A program made the position numbers and the translations under genes. Of a DNA stretch of 43,803 bases, positions 8,784 to 18,393 are shown one piece after another. This DNA comes from Syntrophomonadaceae bacterium. GTDB taxonomy: Bacteria > Bacillota > Dethiobacteria > DTU022 > PWGO01. Position 1 is the first letter of the stretch; every line of letters starts with the position of its first letter. Location: contig PWGO01000051.1 of the NCBI GenBank assembly GCA_003554525.1, positions 1 through 43,803 of the forward strand, given 5' to 3'. Under the pieces are notes generated by a model. That model saw only the letters and a list, made by a program, of their open reading frames with translations. It was not told the DNA's origin and did no database searches.

Positions 8784-10172
8784 TTGCCTGAACACAAGTA
8801 TGATGTGATAATCGTAGGTGCCGGCCCGGCGGGCATTTTTGCCGCCCTGGAGTTATGTCGTCAAAAAAAAGCTCCCAGAATATTGATTCTGGAGAAGGGG
8901 CCGGATATTTACAAGAGAAACTGTCCCTCTACCAGCCGCAACTCCTCCTGCCTGCGTTGTGAGCCGTGCGATATTTTATCCGGGTGGGGAGGAGCCGGCG
9001 CTTTCAGTGATGGAAAGTTAACCCTTACTTCTGAATTCGGCGGGGTTTTAAATGAGTATCTGGAACCCTCCCGGGTGAATAACCTGATTCATCATGTAGA
9101 CGAAGTCTACCTTTCTTATGGGGCTTCTCCCCATGTTTACGGCGGAGAAAATGAAAAAATCAAGGAGCTGCAGCGCCTGGCGGCTACGGCTGACTTAAAC
9201 CTGATCCCCGCCTCCATAAGACACCTGGGAACAGAAAACTGTTACAAAATTTTATCCCGGCTTTATAGCGAATTGCAGGAGAAGGTGCAGATCAATACCG
9301 GCGAAGAAGTAAAAGAAGCAGTAGTGGAAAACAACCGCGTCAGGGGCGTGCTAACTAAAGATAATACTTACTACCAGGCTGATCATGTGGTATATGCGCC
9401 TGGCAGGAGTGGTTCACGCTGGATGCTCGAAGAGGCTCGCCGCCTGGGATTGAGGGGCATCAACAATCCTGTAGATATTGGGCTGAGGGTAGAAGTTCCA
9501 GCGGTGATAATGGAGCATATTACTTCCAGTGTATACGAATCCAAGCTAATATACTATTCTCCTTCTTTTGATGACCGGGTTCGCACTTTCTGTATGAACC
9601 CGTATGGAGAAGTAGTGACGGAAAACAACGAGGGTTTAATTACTGTCAACGGACACAGTTACGCGGACCAAAAAACGGGAAACACCAATTTTGCCCTGCT
9701 GGTTAGCAAAACTTTTACCGAGCCCTTTAAAGAGCCCATAACTTACGGGAAAAATATTGCCAGCCTGGCCAACCTGCTGGGTGATGGTGCAATAATCCAG
9801 AGGCTGGGCGACCTCCTGGTGGGGCGCCGTTCCACTGAAGAAAGAATTAAAAGGGGTCTGGTTTCTCCTACTTTGACCAGGGCTACCCCCGGGGATTTAA
9901 GCCTGGTTCTGCCTTACCGGCATTTGCTGTCAATACTGGAGATGCTGGAGGCGCTGGATAAACTTGCCCCGGGAATCAACTCGAGGCATACCCTGCTATA
10001 CGGGGTAGAAGTAAAATTTTATTCCTTCCGGCTTCAATTAAATAACCACCTGGAGAGCAGGGTAGAAAACCTCTTTGCTATTGGTGACGGTGCAGGGGTG
10101 ACCCGGGGGTTGCTGCAGGCCTCGGCTTCAGGTGTAGTAGTGGGGCAAGAAATCGGAAGCAGGCTGCAGTAA
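8784..10172 (+). CDS. NAD(P)/FAD-dependent oxidoreductase of the COG2509-type family
   Basis: VIIVGAGPAGIFAALEL, GWGGAGAFSDGKLTL, C-terminal FAIGDGAGVTRGLLQASASGVVVGQEI. Confidence 0.9.
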   Translation: MPEHKYDVIIVGAGPAGIFAALELCRQKKAPRILILEKGPDIYKRNCPSTSRNSSCLRCEPCDILSGWGGAGAFSDGKLTLTSEFGGVLNEYLEPSRVNNLIHHVDEVYLSYGASPHVYGGENEKIKELQRLAATADLNLIPASIRHLGTENCYKILSRLYSELQEKVQINTGEEVKEAVVENNRVRGVLTKDNTYYQADHVVYAPGRSGSRWMLEEARRLGLRGINNPVDIGLRVEVPAVIMEHITSSVYESKLIYYSPSFDDRVRTFCMNPYGEVVTENNEGLITVNGHSYADQKTGNTNFALLVSKTFTEPFKEPITYGKNIASLANLLGDGAIIQRLGDLLVGRRSTEERIKRGLVSPTLTRATPGDLSLVLPYRHLLSILEMLEALDKLAPGINSRHTLLYGVEVKFYSFRLQLNNHLESRVENLFAIGDGAGVTRGLLQASASGVVVGQEIGSRLQ

Positions 10173-10212
10173 AACAAAGAATAAATTTTTAAGCCAGTGG
10201 TTAATAATATAT

Positions 10213-10247
10213 ATTTATCAGAGCCCTTTCCAGGGGAAGGGATAAAT
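10213..10247. repeat. 35-bp quasi-palindrome
   Basis: ATTTATC-agagc-CCTTTCC-AG-GGGAAGG-GATAAAT. Confidence 0.7.
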
Positions 10248-10395
10248 TACTATTTAATGTTAATATTAATGCTAAAGCTTGTTTGGCTTAGAAATTTCAC
10301 TTTAGGGTGCTAATTTTAATTTACGGAAGGGATTTTATTATAAGAGTAGAAGTAATTGTAATGTAATATTATGGTTTGACGGAGGTGGTGTATAC

Positions 10396-11850
10396 ATGCA
10401 GTTGAAGACCAGCAAAAACAAAAACATGGAAGCAGAAGGCAGCGAAAAAGACAAGCCAAACCCGGTCTTATCTCTAATTACAGCCGTTTTAAACCGGGCG
10501 AGGAAGTTGTTTTCTCCAAATATATCTGTTTTTTCTTACATATTTTTATCTTCTGTAATGATGTTGAGCATTTTCGGGGCAACCCTCTACCTGGAAAGCA
10601 TTTATCATGTGGTTAGTGTAGACGGCCGCGAAATAGGGGTGGTTGACAGCAAGGCAGAAATCCTGGAATACATTGAGGAGCTCAAAGAAACCTGCCGCGC
10701 CAGGAAGGGCATGGAAGTAGAGCTGCAGGAGCAAGTATCGTTTGAACAAGAAGTGCGCTTTGGCGAAGATGAAAACCCAGGAGCTGTCAGGCAGAAATTG
10801 GAAAGTTTAAGCTTTAAAAGCGTGGCCTATTCGGTTGAGGTAAACGGTGAGCCATTAATGCTGGTAAAAAACAGGGAAAGCTTAAATAAAGCGTTAAAGG
10901 ATCTTAAAGAAGAGTATTCTGGCAGCGGAAACCTGGAGCACGTTGACATCCGGGAAGATATAAATTTAATTAAGACAAAAGCCGAACCCGGTGAAGTCAA
11001 GTCGGCGGAAGAAGCTTCTCAAAAACTGCTGGGTGGAAAAGACCGCAAGGAAGTACACCGTATATCCCGCGGGGACACTCTTTCCCGTATATCGCGCCAG
11101 TACGAGGTGCCCGAAGAAGAAATAAACCAGGCTAACCCTGGTGTAGACGAGTATAACTTGAGAGAAGGAGAAGAGCTGGAGTTAGTGTACGAAGAACCTC
11201 TTCTGACAGTGGAAACCGTGGAAAAAGTTAAAGAAAAAGAAAGCGTACCTTTCCCTGTGGAAACTGTAACCAGCAGCGACATGCTTGCAATGCAGCGGGA
11301 AATAAAGCAAAGCGGCGAGCAAGGGGTAAAAGAAGTTAAATATGAAGTTAAATACGAAAACGGCAGAGAAGTTCACAGGAAAAAAATCGCAGAAAGCGTG
11401 CTGGAAGAACCGCGGAAGCAGGTAGAAAAAACAGGTACAGCCACCCATCCCTCTCAGTCAAAGGGGCCGTTTAAATGGCCGGTAGAAGGCGGGGGCAGGA
11501 TAACCCAGCCTTTTGGAGGGGCACACCGGGGGGTAGACATAGCCTCCAGCAGGGGAACTCCCATACTGGCAGCGTATGACGGAGTAGTATCTTCAGTAAG
11601 AGAACACTTTGGAAGTGCAGGCCACGTAGTAACCCTCCGGCACAATATTGAAGCAAGCACTTATTATACTGTATACATGCATAACGATGTAAACCTGGTA
11701 AGCGAAGGAGAGAAGGTTAGCCGGGGGCAGACTATAGCCAGAATGGGGGATACCGGAAGAGCTACCGGAGTACACCTTCATTTTGAGATACGCAAAGGTT
11801 TGGATAACCGCAACGCTTCTGTAGATCCTCTAAATTATTTTTCCCCTTGA
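10396..11850 (+). CDS. Membrane-anchored murein hydrolase with LysM, G5 and M23 peptidase domains
   Basis: N-terminal TM; LysM HRISRGDTLSRISRQYEVPEEEINQANP; G5-like VETVTSSD...KYEVKYENGREVHRKKIAESVL; M23 HRGVDIASSRGTPILAAYDG / VHLHFEIR. Confidence 0.92.
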   Translation: MQLKTSKNKNMEAEGSEKDKPNPVLSLITAVLNRARKLFSPNISVFSYIFLSSVMMLSIFGATLYLESIYHVVSVDGREIGVVDSKAEILEYIEELKETCRARKGMEVELQEQVSFEQEVRFGEDENPGAVRQKLESLSFKSVAYSVEVNGEPLMLVKNRESLNKALKDLKEEYSGSGNLEHVDIREDINLIKTKAEPGEVKSAEEASQKLLGGKDRKEVHRISRGDTLSRISRQYEVPEEEINQANPGVDEYNLREGEELELVYEEPLLTVETVEKVKEKESVPFPVETVTSSDMLAMQREIKQSGEQGVKEVKYEVKYENGREVHRKKIAESVLEEPRKQVEKTGTATHPSQSKGPFKWPVEGGGRITQPFGGAHRGVDIASSRGTPILAAYDGVVSSVREHFGSAGHVVTLRHNIEASTYYTVYMHNDVNLVSEGEKVSRGQTIARMGDTGRATGVHLHFEIRKGLDNRNASVDPLNYFSP

Positions 11851-12020
11851 GCGAAACCCCCTTCGTGAGCTTGCCCTGGTGGTAGAAGAAAAAAGAGTCC
11901 GTAGCAGAGCAAACGCCACCTAAGCAAATGGGAATGCGGGGAAGAAGGGAAACACCTCCCTGGCATAGAATAAAAACTATAAAACAGGGCAAGTGTAATT
12001 TGCTGCAAGGCAGGTTAATT

Positions 12021-12716
12021 ATGGCCTTTTTAAAAATACTGGTAGTTGATGATGAGCAGTCTATAGCGGAAATAATAAAATACAATCTGGAAAAAGAAGG
12101 TTTTCAGGTTATTCTTGCTTTTAACGGAGTGGAAGCGGAGGAAAAAGCGCTGCAGGAAGAGCCTGATTTGATAATACTCGATATTATGCTTCCTTACAAG
12201 GACGGTTTGCAGGTTTGCAAAGAGATCCGCTCCCGGGGAAGCGCTGTGCCGATTATCATGCTTACGGCCAGGGAAGCGGAGGTGGACAGGGTTGTAGGCC
12301 TGGAGCTGGGGGCGGATGACTATGTGACCAAGCCTTTTAGCGCCAGGGAGGTTACCGCACGGGTAAAAGCCATTTTAAGGCGTGCTGCCGGCGGAGAAAT
12401 GCAGGAGAAGAAATTTATAAAACAGGGGGAACTGGAGATAAACTCGGAGTTAATGGAGGTTTATATAAAAGGGAAACAGGTGGAGCTTACCACTAAAGAA
12501 TTTTCACTGCTTTATTTTTTGATGAACCACAGCGGCCAGGTTTTCAGCAGGGAAAAGCTGTTGGACAGGGTATGGGGTTACCAGTATGCCGGGGAAGCAA
12601 GAACGGTTGATGTTACGGTCAGGAGGGTAAGGGAAAAGATTGAAAAAGATCCAGGAAATCCGGAATATATATGTACTAAAAGAGGCGTAGGTTATTATTT
12701 CCGGAGGCAGCCCTGA
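12021..12716 (+). CDS. walR: Response regulator WalR (YycF), OmpR family
   Basis: MAFLKILVVDDEQSIAEIIKYNLEKEGFQV...; internal ATG at 12021 preferred over ORF start 11928; adjacent walK. Confidence 0.93.
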   Translation: MAFLKILVVDDEQSIAEIIKYNLEKEGFQVILAFNGVEAEEKALQEEPDLIILDIMLPYKDGLQVCKEIRSRGSAVPIIMLTAREAEVDRVVGLELGADDYVTKPFSAREVTARVKAILRRAAGGEMQEKKFIKQGELEINSELMEVYIKGKQVELTTKEFSLLYFLMNHSGQVFSREKLLDRVWGYQYAGEARTVDVTVRRVREKIEKDPGNPEYICTKRGVGYYFRRQP

Positions 12717-14482
12717 TGTTTAAAGGCTTACAGTGGAAAATAGTACTTGTGTATACATTGCTTTTGTTTTTTGCTCTCCAGGTGATTGGTGTTTACCTGG
12801 TTCAGTCCCTGCAGCAGTATTATTTTAGTAATTTTGTTGTGGGTATAGAAAACCAGGCCAAGCTGCTCTCTACTCTTTTAGACGCACGAATTTTAGAAGG
12901 TGAAGAAGATGATGTCGCCGAACTTATTGAAGAATTCCGGGGTTACGAGGAGACCGATATAATTGTTTTGGACCGTTATTCCAGGGTAATAGGCACTTCC
13001 GGCTTTACAGAAGAGATTAAAGGTCAACGCTTGATCAAAGAAGAAGTAACCAGGGCACTGGGAGGAAGCCCGGGTGACGAAGTACGGATTAACCCGGAAA
13101 ACGGGGAAAGGCATTACTACCTGGCTCACCCCGTTAAGGAAGAAGGGATAGTAAACGGGGTGGTATATTTAAGCAGCTCTTTAAAAGATATTGACCGGAC
13201 GCTGGCGGAAATAAAGGGTATATTAATTTCTGGCTCGGCAGTGGTCCTTATGGTCAGCTTGACTGCAGGTATTATGCTGGCTCGCACTATTACCAGCCCG
13301 GTTGCGGAAGTAACCAGGAAAGCTGCTGAACTGGCCCGCGGAGATTTTTCCCAACGCATAAAAGTGCACTCGGAGGACGAAATAGGCCGGCTTTCACAGA
13401 TGTTTAATTATCTTGCCCAACGCCTGAAATCAACTTTAAACGAGATGTCGCTGGAAAAGAGCAAGGTAGAAGCCATCTTAAATTATATGAGCGACGGTAT
13501 TATAGCCTTTGATGGAAACGGGACCCTGATTCACATTAACCCGGCGGCCCGACAGATGCTGGACAGGGTAATTTCTTTTTCGCTGGAACAGGAAAGTTCC
13601 GGGCTGCAGCTTTTAAAAAACCTGGTTGGAGAACAGAAAGTAGAGGAGTTTAATAAAAGCGGGAAGCCGTTTTCCGTAGAAGTTTCCTGGAACAGCCCTT
13701 CAGCAACCATACAGGTTGGTGTGGCCCCGTTTAGAGAAGAAAAGGGACAGCTAAAAGGAGTGCTGGTAGTTTTGCACGATGTAACTCGCGAGAGAGAAAT
13801 GAGCCGGCGCCAGAGGGAGTTTGTGGCCAATGTATCCCATGAATTAAAAACCCCCTTGACTTCTATCAAGAGCTATACGGAGGCTCTCCTGGAAGGTGCG
13901 GCGGAAGACAGAGAAGTCAGGGACAGGTTTTTAGGCGTGGTAGACAAAGAAACGGAGCGCATGGTTTCCATGGTAAAGGATTTGTTGGAACTTTCCCGGC
14001 TTGACGACCAGGCTACTGTTTTAAACCGCGAGAAAAAATACCTGGTAACCATGGTTGAAGATGCTATAGAGACAGTGAAATACAAGTATTATCCCGGCCC
14101 TTCTATAAGTGTAGAAGTGGACCCGGACCTGATGGTTATGGTAGATAAAGAAAGGATAAAACAGGTATTTATTAACCTTCTCGGCAACGCTTTTAAATTT
14201 ACCCCGCAGGAAGGCCGGGTTGAAATAGTAGCACACCGCGAAGACGGGTGGGTGTTAGTAGGCATAAAAGACAGCGGCAGCGGGATACCTGTCGAAGAGG
14301 TAACGCGGGTGTTTGAACGGTTTTACCGGGTGGAAAAAACGCGGTCCAGGGATTTTGGCGGCACCGGCCTGGGCCTTTCTATATGCAAACAGGTGCTGGA
14401 AGCACACGGGGGCAGGATATGGATAGAAAGTCAGCCGGGAGAAGGCACTTGTGCGTGGTTTACCCTGCCTGCTGTGCCATAA
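12716..14482 (+). CDS. walK: Sensor histidine kinase WalK (YycG)
   Basis: TM, HAMP, PAS, FVANVSHELKTPLTSIKSYTEALLEGA, GGTGLGLSICKQVLEAHGG. Confidence 0.94.
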   Translation: MFKGLQWKIVLVYTLLLFFALQVIGVYLVQSLQQYYFSNFVVGIENQAKLLSTLLDARILEGEEDDVAELIEEFRGYEETDIIVLDRYSRVIGTSGFTEEIKGQRLIKEEVTRALGGSPGDEVRINPENGERHYYLAHPVKEEGIVNGVVYLSSSLKDIDRTLAEIKGILISGSAVVLMVSLTAGIMLARTITSPVAEVTRKAAELARGDFSQRIKVHSEDEIGRLSQMFNYLAQRLKSTLNEMSLEKSKVEAILNYMSDGIIAFDGNGTLIHINPAARQMLDRVISFSLEQESSGLQLLKNLVGEQKVEEFNKSGKPFSVEVSWNSPSATIQVGVAPFREEKGQLKGVLVVLHDVTREREMSRRQREFVANVSHELKTPLTSIKSYTEALLEGAAEDREVRDRFLGVVDKETERMVSMVKDLLELSRLDDQATVLNREKKYLVTMVEDAIETVKYKYYPGPSISVEVDPDLMVMVDKERIKQVFINLLGNAFKFTPQEGRVEIVAHREDGWVLVGIKDSGSGIPVEEVTRVFERFYRVEKTRSRDFGGTGLGLSICKQVLEAHGGRIWIESQPGEGTCAWFTLPAVP

Positions 14483-14510
14483 ATAACCGGGAGCGGATAA
14501 AGGGCCGCGG

Positions 14511-14551
14511 AAAAGATAAAAATGGAAAAGATAAAAATGGAAAAGATAAAA
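14511..14551 (+). repeat. 15-bp tandem repeat AAAAGATAAAAATGG x ~2.7 spanning the yycH start codon
   Basis: 14511-14525, 14526-14540, partial 14541-14551; encodes repeated MEKIK. Confidence 0.95.
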
Positions 14552-15949
14552 TTTATTATACTGTTTTACCTGGTTATCCAGAGCATGGTGTTTACGTATA
14601 TACTGTGGTTTGGGTCCCCGGATTACGAAGAGATAGAATACACGGTTAAAGAACCTTACGTATTTCAAGAAAGGCTGGATATTGAAGAAGCGGTCACCCC
14701 TTCCGCAGTAGTAATGCCCCGCGACGGGGAAGGGGTTTATTTTTTGCAGCCGGGGATGCCCGCCTGTGATACCATATGGGAAAAATCCCGGGAGTTGTTA
14801 AGAGACTCCCGCCGGGAAGAAACAGAGGCTCTACAAGCTGCAGGAGTTGAAGAACCTGAAGCAGTTTTTTATTTTGACCCGCCTTTTCCTTTAACGGGAG
14901 GAATATTGCGGGCAGAGGAAGAAAATATCCAGGTAACCGGACTGGAAATATATGAACTCCCGGAAGATGATGGAATTCGGGAGGTGTTTTGGAAAGTCCA
15001 TGGCTATAAAGAAAAAGGTGAAGAAGAAAAAGTGTTGGCAGGGAGTAGCGGCAGCGAAACCTGGAAAGACATAAAAACTGAGATGGAAAAAGCACGTGAA
15101 AAAGAAGCAAGGGTGTACATTAAAGTAAAAGAAGAAGAGATAGAAGAACAGTTGCCGGAAGGAATGAATGCTGCCCTCCAGGGAGATGCAGGTTATATCT
15201 ATTTGCCAGGGGAAAACGTGGAGCTTTCTTCTTTGTTTTTGGAGAAAGAAAATTTTTCTGCAGAAAAACTGATAAAAGCTATTTTCCTGGATCCTAACCT
15301 GGTAAGGAAAATTGAAGAAAGGGACCAGGATGTAATTTATACTGACGGGGAAAAGTTCCTTAATTTCTCCGGCAGCAGTTTTAAATATTCTGCTCCCCCG
15401 GTAGAAGGGGGAGAAATTTCACCGGATTATAACCAGGCCCTTAAGAAAGCGGGGGAGTACTTGTGTCATTTTGGAGGGTGGCCGCCAGCGCTGCGCCTGG
15501 AGAAGGTTTCTTATTATGCCGGAGACTCGCATTTCCGTGAAGAACGGCAGCGATACCGGGCCAGGTGGAATTATTACCACCGGGGTTTTCCTTTACTGGG
15601 TGAAGGAAAAGGTGTCTGGATGGAATTCAACGACCGGGGCCTGGCCAGCTACCACCGGGAAGTATGGGGTTTTTCACGGAAAGAAGGCGTAGAAAAAGAA
15701 ATTGCTACCGCCAGCGAAGTAATGGAGAAGATTGGCGGTATTTATTCAGGGGAAGACGAAGAAAACAAGGCCATGCCTCAGACTCTTAAACAGCTGCGCC
15801 TGGTTTATTTCGCAAAAGAGGAAAACGAATCCCTGGCTGAACCGTGCTGGGCGGCTGTATTTGACCGCGAAATGCTGATCCTGCAGGCACACGACCTGGA
15901 AATACTATACAAAGGAGAAGTAGAAGATGAATTTTTCCCGGGCACTTAA
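14522..15949 (+). CDS. yycH: YycH/WalH-like two-component regulatory protein
   Basis: Position after walK; single N-terminal TM followed by extracytoplasmic region; overlaps yycI. Confidence 0.75.
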   Translation: MEKIKMEKIKFIILFYLVIQSMVFTYILWFGSPDYEEIEYTVKEPYVFQERLDIEEAVTPSAVVMPRDGEGVYFLQPGMPACDTIWEKSRELLRDSRREETEALQAAGVEEPEAVFYFDPPFPLTGGILRAEEENIQVTGLEIYELPEDDGIREVFWKVHGYKEKGEEEKVLAGSSGSETWKDIKTEMEKAREKEARVYIKVKEEEIEEQLPEGMNAALQGDAGYIYLPGENVELSSLFLEKENFSAEKLIKAIFLDPNLVRKIEERDQDVIYTDGEKFLNFSGSSFKYSAPPVEGGEISPDYNQALKKAGEYLCHFGGWPPALRLEKVSYYAGDSHFREERQRYRARWNYYHRGFPLLGEGKGVWMEFNDRGLASYHREVWGFSRKEGVEKEIATASEVMEKIGGIYSGEDEENKAMPQTLKQLRLVYFAKEENESLAEPCWAAVFDREMLILQAHDLEILYKGEVEDEFFPGT

Positions 15950-16868
15950 TGTTTTAATATTGGCTTTTTTAGGGCTTAATCTTTTCCTGGTCTACCATAT
16001 TTATTTACCCGATCTCAGGTTGTTTGCAGGTTCTGTTACCAGGGAAGAGAAGCAGCGGTTGGAAAACAATTTGCAAGAATATAATTACGAGTTAAATACG
16101 GAACTACCGTCTCAAACGTTAAAAAGCTCTTTTTTAACGGTAAAACCCCTGCATTTAGATCCTTCCAGGTTAAAGCAGAAATATTTTCGGGAAACTGAAG
16201 GGGTGGAAGCCCTGCACCGTGAGGAAGCCAACCGGGTGGTCTACCGCTGTGAACAAGAAGGAGAGCTAATCATATATGAAAACGGCTTTTACCGGTTTTT
16301 AGTGGAAAACAAAGAAGGCAAGGAAGACACAGAAGAAGGCAGCAAGGAAACTACAGTTCCTGAAGAGGAAATGCACCGGGAGAAAGCCAGGGAGATAGCG
16401 GAGAACTTTCTTAAAGAAAGGGGGGTTAAGCCGCAAGACGCCAAATATGATATAGTAAAAGAATACGGGCCTGGCAATTACGGCGTGGTTTACTATCAGA
16501 AAATGCCTGAAACAAATATACCCGTATACAGCCAGTTTATAGTAGAAATAAAAGGGCAGCGGGTTACTAAAATAGAAAGTTACTGGTTAAACAAGCTGGA
16601 GTATCAAAAGGACCGGGAAATGGAAGTGATACCGGTGACGGCGGCCCTGGTGCGGCTGTTGGAAGAACTCGGACCCGGCAGCCGCACCAGGAGTATTGAA
16701 AGAGTGGGCCTGGGATACTACAACCCGGTATACGATTCCCGGCAGGAATACCGTGTAGAAAAGTGGGAAATACCCCCGGTATGGAGGGTAGTAATGGAAA
16801 ATGGAGAAGTTTATTATTTAAATGCCTTTACAGGAAACCTGGAAGAAGGGATAATGAGAAAAGAATAG
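15927..16868 (+). CDS. yycI: YycI/WalI-like two-component regulatory protein
   Basis: MNFSRALNVLILAFLGLNLFLVYHIYLP..., C-terminal ...PPVWRVVMENGEVYYLNAFTGNLEE typical of YycI. Confidence 0.82.
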   Translation: MNFSRALNVLILAFLGLNLFLVYHIYLPDLRLFAGSVTREEKQRLENNLQEYNYELNTELPSQTLKSSFLTVKPLHLDPSRLKQKYFRETEGVEALHREEANRVVYRCEQEGELIIYENGFYRFLVENKEGKEDTEEGSKETTVPEEEMHREKAREIAENFLKERGVKPQDAKYDIVKEYGPGNYGVVYYQKMPETNIPVYSQFIVEIKGQRVTKIESYWLNKLEYQKDREMEVIPVTAALVRLLEELGPGSRTRSIERVGLGYYNPVYDSRQEYRVEKWEIPPVWRVVMENGEVYYLNAFTGNLEEGIMRKE

Positions 16869-16972
16869 TAACTGTGTGGGTCATGTACAAGAAGGAAGGG
16901 GCAGGCTGTGGCTGTGTGGGAAGGATTCGAGCTTCCCCCCGGCGAAAAGAAAGATTAAGGAAGGGAAATGAA

Positions 16973-17025
16973 GGGTGAATATTTGAAGGTAAAGCAATGG
17001 GGTTTATTCACCCGGCATAAATGCC
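16973..17025 (+). promoter_or_regulatory. Two adjacent stem-loops upstream of murA
   Basis: GGGTGAATA (16973-16981)/TATTCACCC (17005-17013), then GGCAT-aa-ATGCC. Confidence 0.55.
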
Positions 17026-17103
17026 TGAGCAGTTACAGGTAATAAAAGCTTAAAGAAGCAATGGGGTTCCATATACGCAATAAAAATAAAGGTGGGCTGT
17101 GCA

Positions 17104-18393
17104 TTGACAAAATTAATTGTACCGGGCAAGCAGGAATTAAGGGGAAATGTAAAAGTTGCAGGTTCCAAAAATGCCGCAGTGGCAATTTTAGCCGCTTCAG
17201 TTATATGTGGAAAAAAGGTTTTTATTGAAAACATCCCGGATATAACGGATGTAGGAACCCTGCTGGAAATACTTCAGAACATGGGTGGAGAAGTGCGACG
17301 CCGTGGGAGAAATGCTGTAGAAATTGATACCTCAAATGTGCGAAGTTCTACGGTTTCTCCGTATGACCTGGTTAAGAAGTTAAGGGCCTCGGCTTATTTC
17401 ATGGGAAGCATGCTGGCCCGCCAGGGAAAAGCCGAAGTTCCGGTGCCCGGCGGATGCAAGCTGGGCCCCCGGCCAATTGACCAGCATTTAAAGGGTTTTT
17501 CAGCCCTGGGGGCGGAAGTGGAAGTGGAACACGGCCTGGTAAAACTTAAAGCTTCCCGGCTGGTAGGCACGCATATTTACCTTGACGTGGTAAGCGTGGG
17601 AGCGACTATCAACTTGATGCTGGCTGCTTCCACTGCAGAAGGGCGTACAGTTTTAGAAAACGTGGCCAAAGAACCCGAGGTGGTAGACGTGGCCAACTTT
17701 TTAAATGCCATGGGTGCATCCGTGCGCGGCGCAGGGACGGATATAATTAAAATAAAAGGGGAGCCGGAGTTAAAAGAAGCCTCGCATAGTATAATTCCCG
17801 ACCGCATAGAAGCCGGAACATTTTTAATTGCCGGGGCAGTATCTGGCGGACAGGTATGCCTCAGGGAAGTAATACCGCAGCACCTTGACGCGGCCATGGC
17901 CAAGCTGAGAGAAGCAGGAGTAGAGGTCAGCGCCTCGGAGGATACTATCTGGGTAAATGGGGCTTCCCGGGTACAGCCCGCAGATATAAAGACTTTCCCT
18001 TACCCCGGGTTTCCAACCGACCTTCAGCCACTGGCCATGGTGCTTTTAACCAGGGCTGAGGGGACCAGTGTAGTAACGGAGAATATTTTCGAGGGAAGGT
18101 TTAATCATGTAGATGAGTTAAAAAGAATGGGAGCAAACATTAAAGTAGAAGGGAGAACCGCCGTGGTGGATGGAGGCAGCTCGCTTACCGGGGCTCCCGT
18201 AAAGGCGACTGATTTACGGGCCGGTGCCGCCCTGATAGTAGCGGGGCTGTCCGCGGAAGGGAAAACGGTTTTAAAAGGGGTGGAACATGTGTACCGCGGC
18301 TATGAAAAGCTGGAAGAAAAGCTGGCCGGGCTGGGCGCAGAAATTATCTTCTCCGAGCGGGATGAAGATTTAAGGAATGCAGAAAAAAATTAA
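17104..18393 (+). CDS. murA: UDP-N-acetylglucosamine 1-carboxyvinyltransferase
   Basis: TKLIVPGKQELRGNVKVAGSKNAAVAILAA..., catalytic Cys motif VPGGCKLGPRPIDQH; likely TTG start at 17104. Confidence 0.96.
   Translation: MTKLIVPGKQELRGNVKVAGSKNAAVAILAASVICGKKVFIENIPDITDVGTLLEILQNMGGEVRRRGRNAVEIDTSNVRSSTVSPYDLVKKLRASAYFMGSMLARQGKAEVPVPGGCKLGPRPIDQHLKGFSALGAEVEVEHGLVKLKASRLVGTHIYLDVVSVGATINLMLAASTAEGRTVLENVAKEPEVVDVANFLNAMGASVRGAGTDIIKIKGEPELKEASHSIIPDRIEAGTFLIAGAVSGGQVCLREVIPQHLDAAMAKLREAGVEVSASEDTIWVNGASRVQPADIKTFPYPGFPTDLQPLAMVLLTRAEGTSVVTENIFEGRFNHVDELKRMGANIKVEGRTAVVDGGSSLTGAPVKATDLRAGAALIVAGLSAEGKTVLKGVEHVYRGYEKLEEKLAGLGAEIIFSERDEDLRNAEKN

Noticed and set aside
11928-12020. N-terminal extension of the WalR ORF (MGMRGRRETPPW...)
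   Set aside because: WalR family proteins start at the internal MAFLKILVVDDE; the extension is leader sequence.
14255-14668. Minus-strand ORF with YLFHFYLFHFYLF repeats
   Set aside because: Repeat is simply the antisense of the AAAAGATAAAAATGG array; overlaps walK and yycH.
17004-17234. Minus-strand ORF overlapping the murA start
   Set aside because: Antisense to conserved MurA residues; composition explained by the opposite strand.
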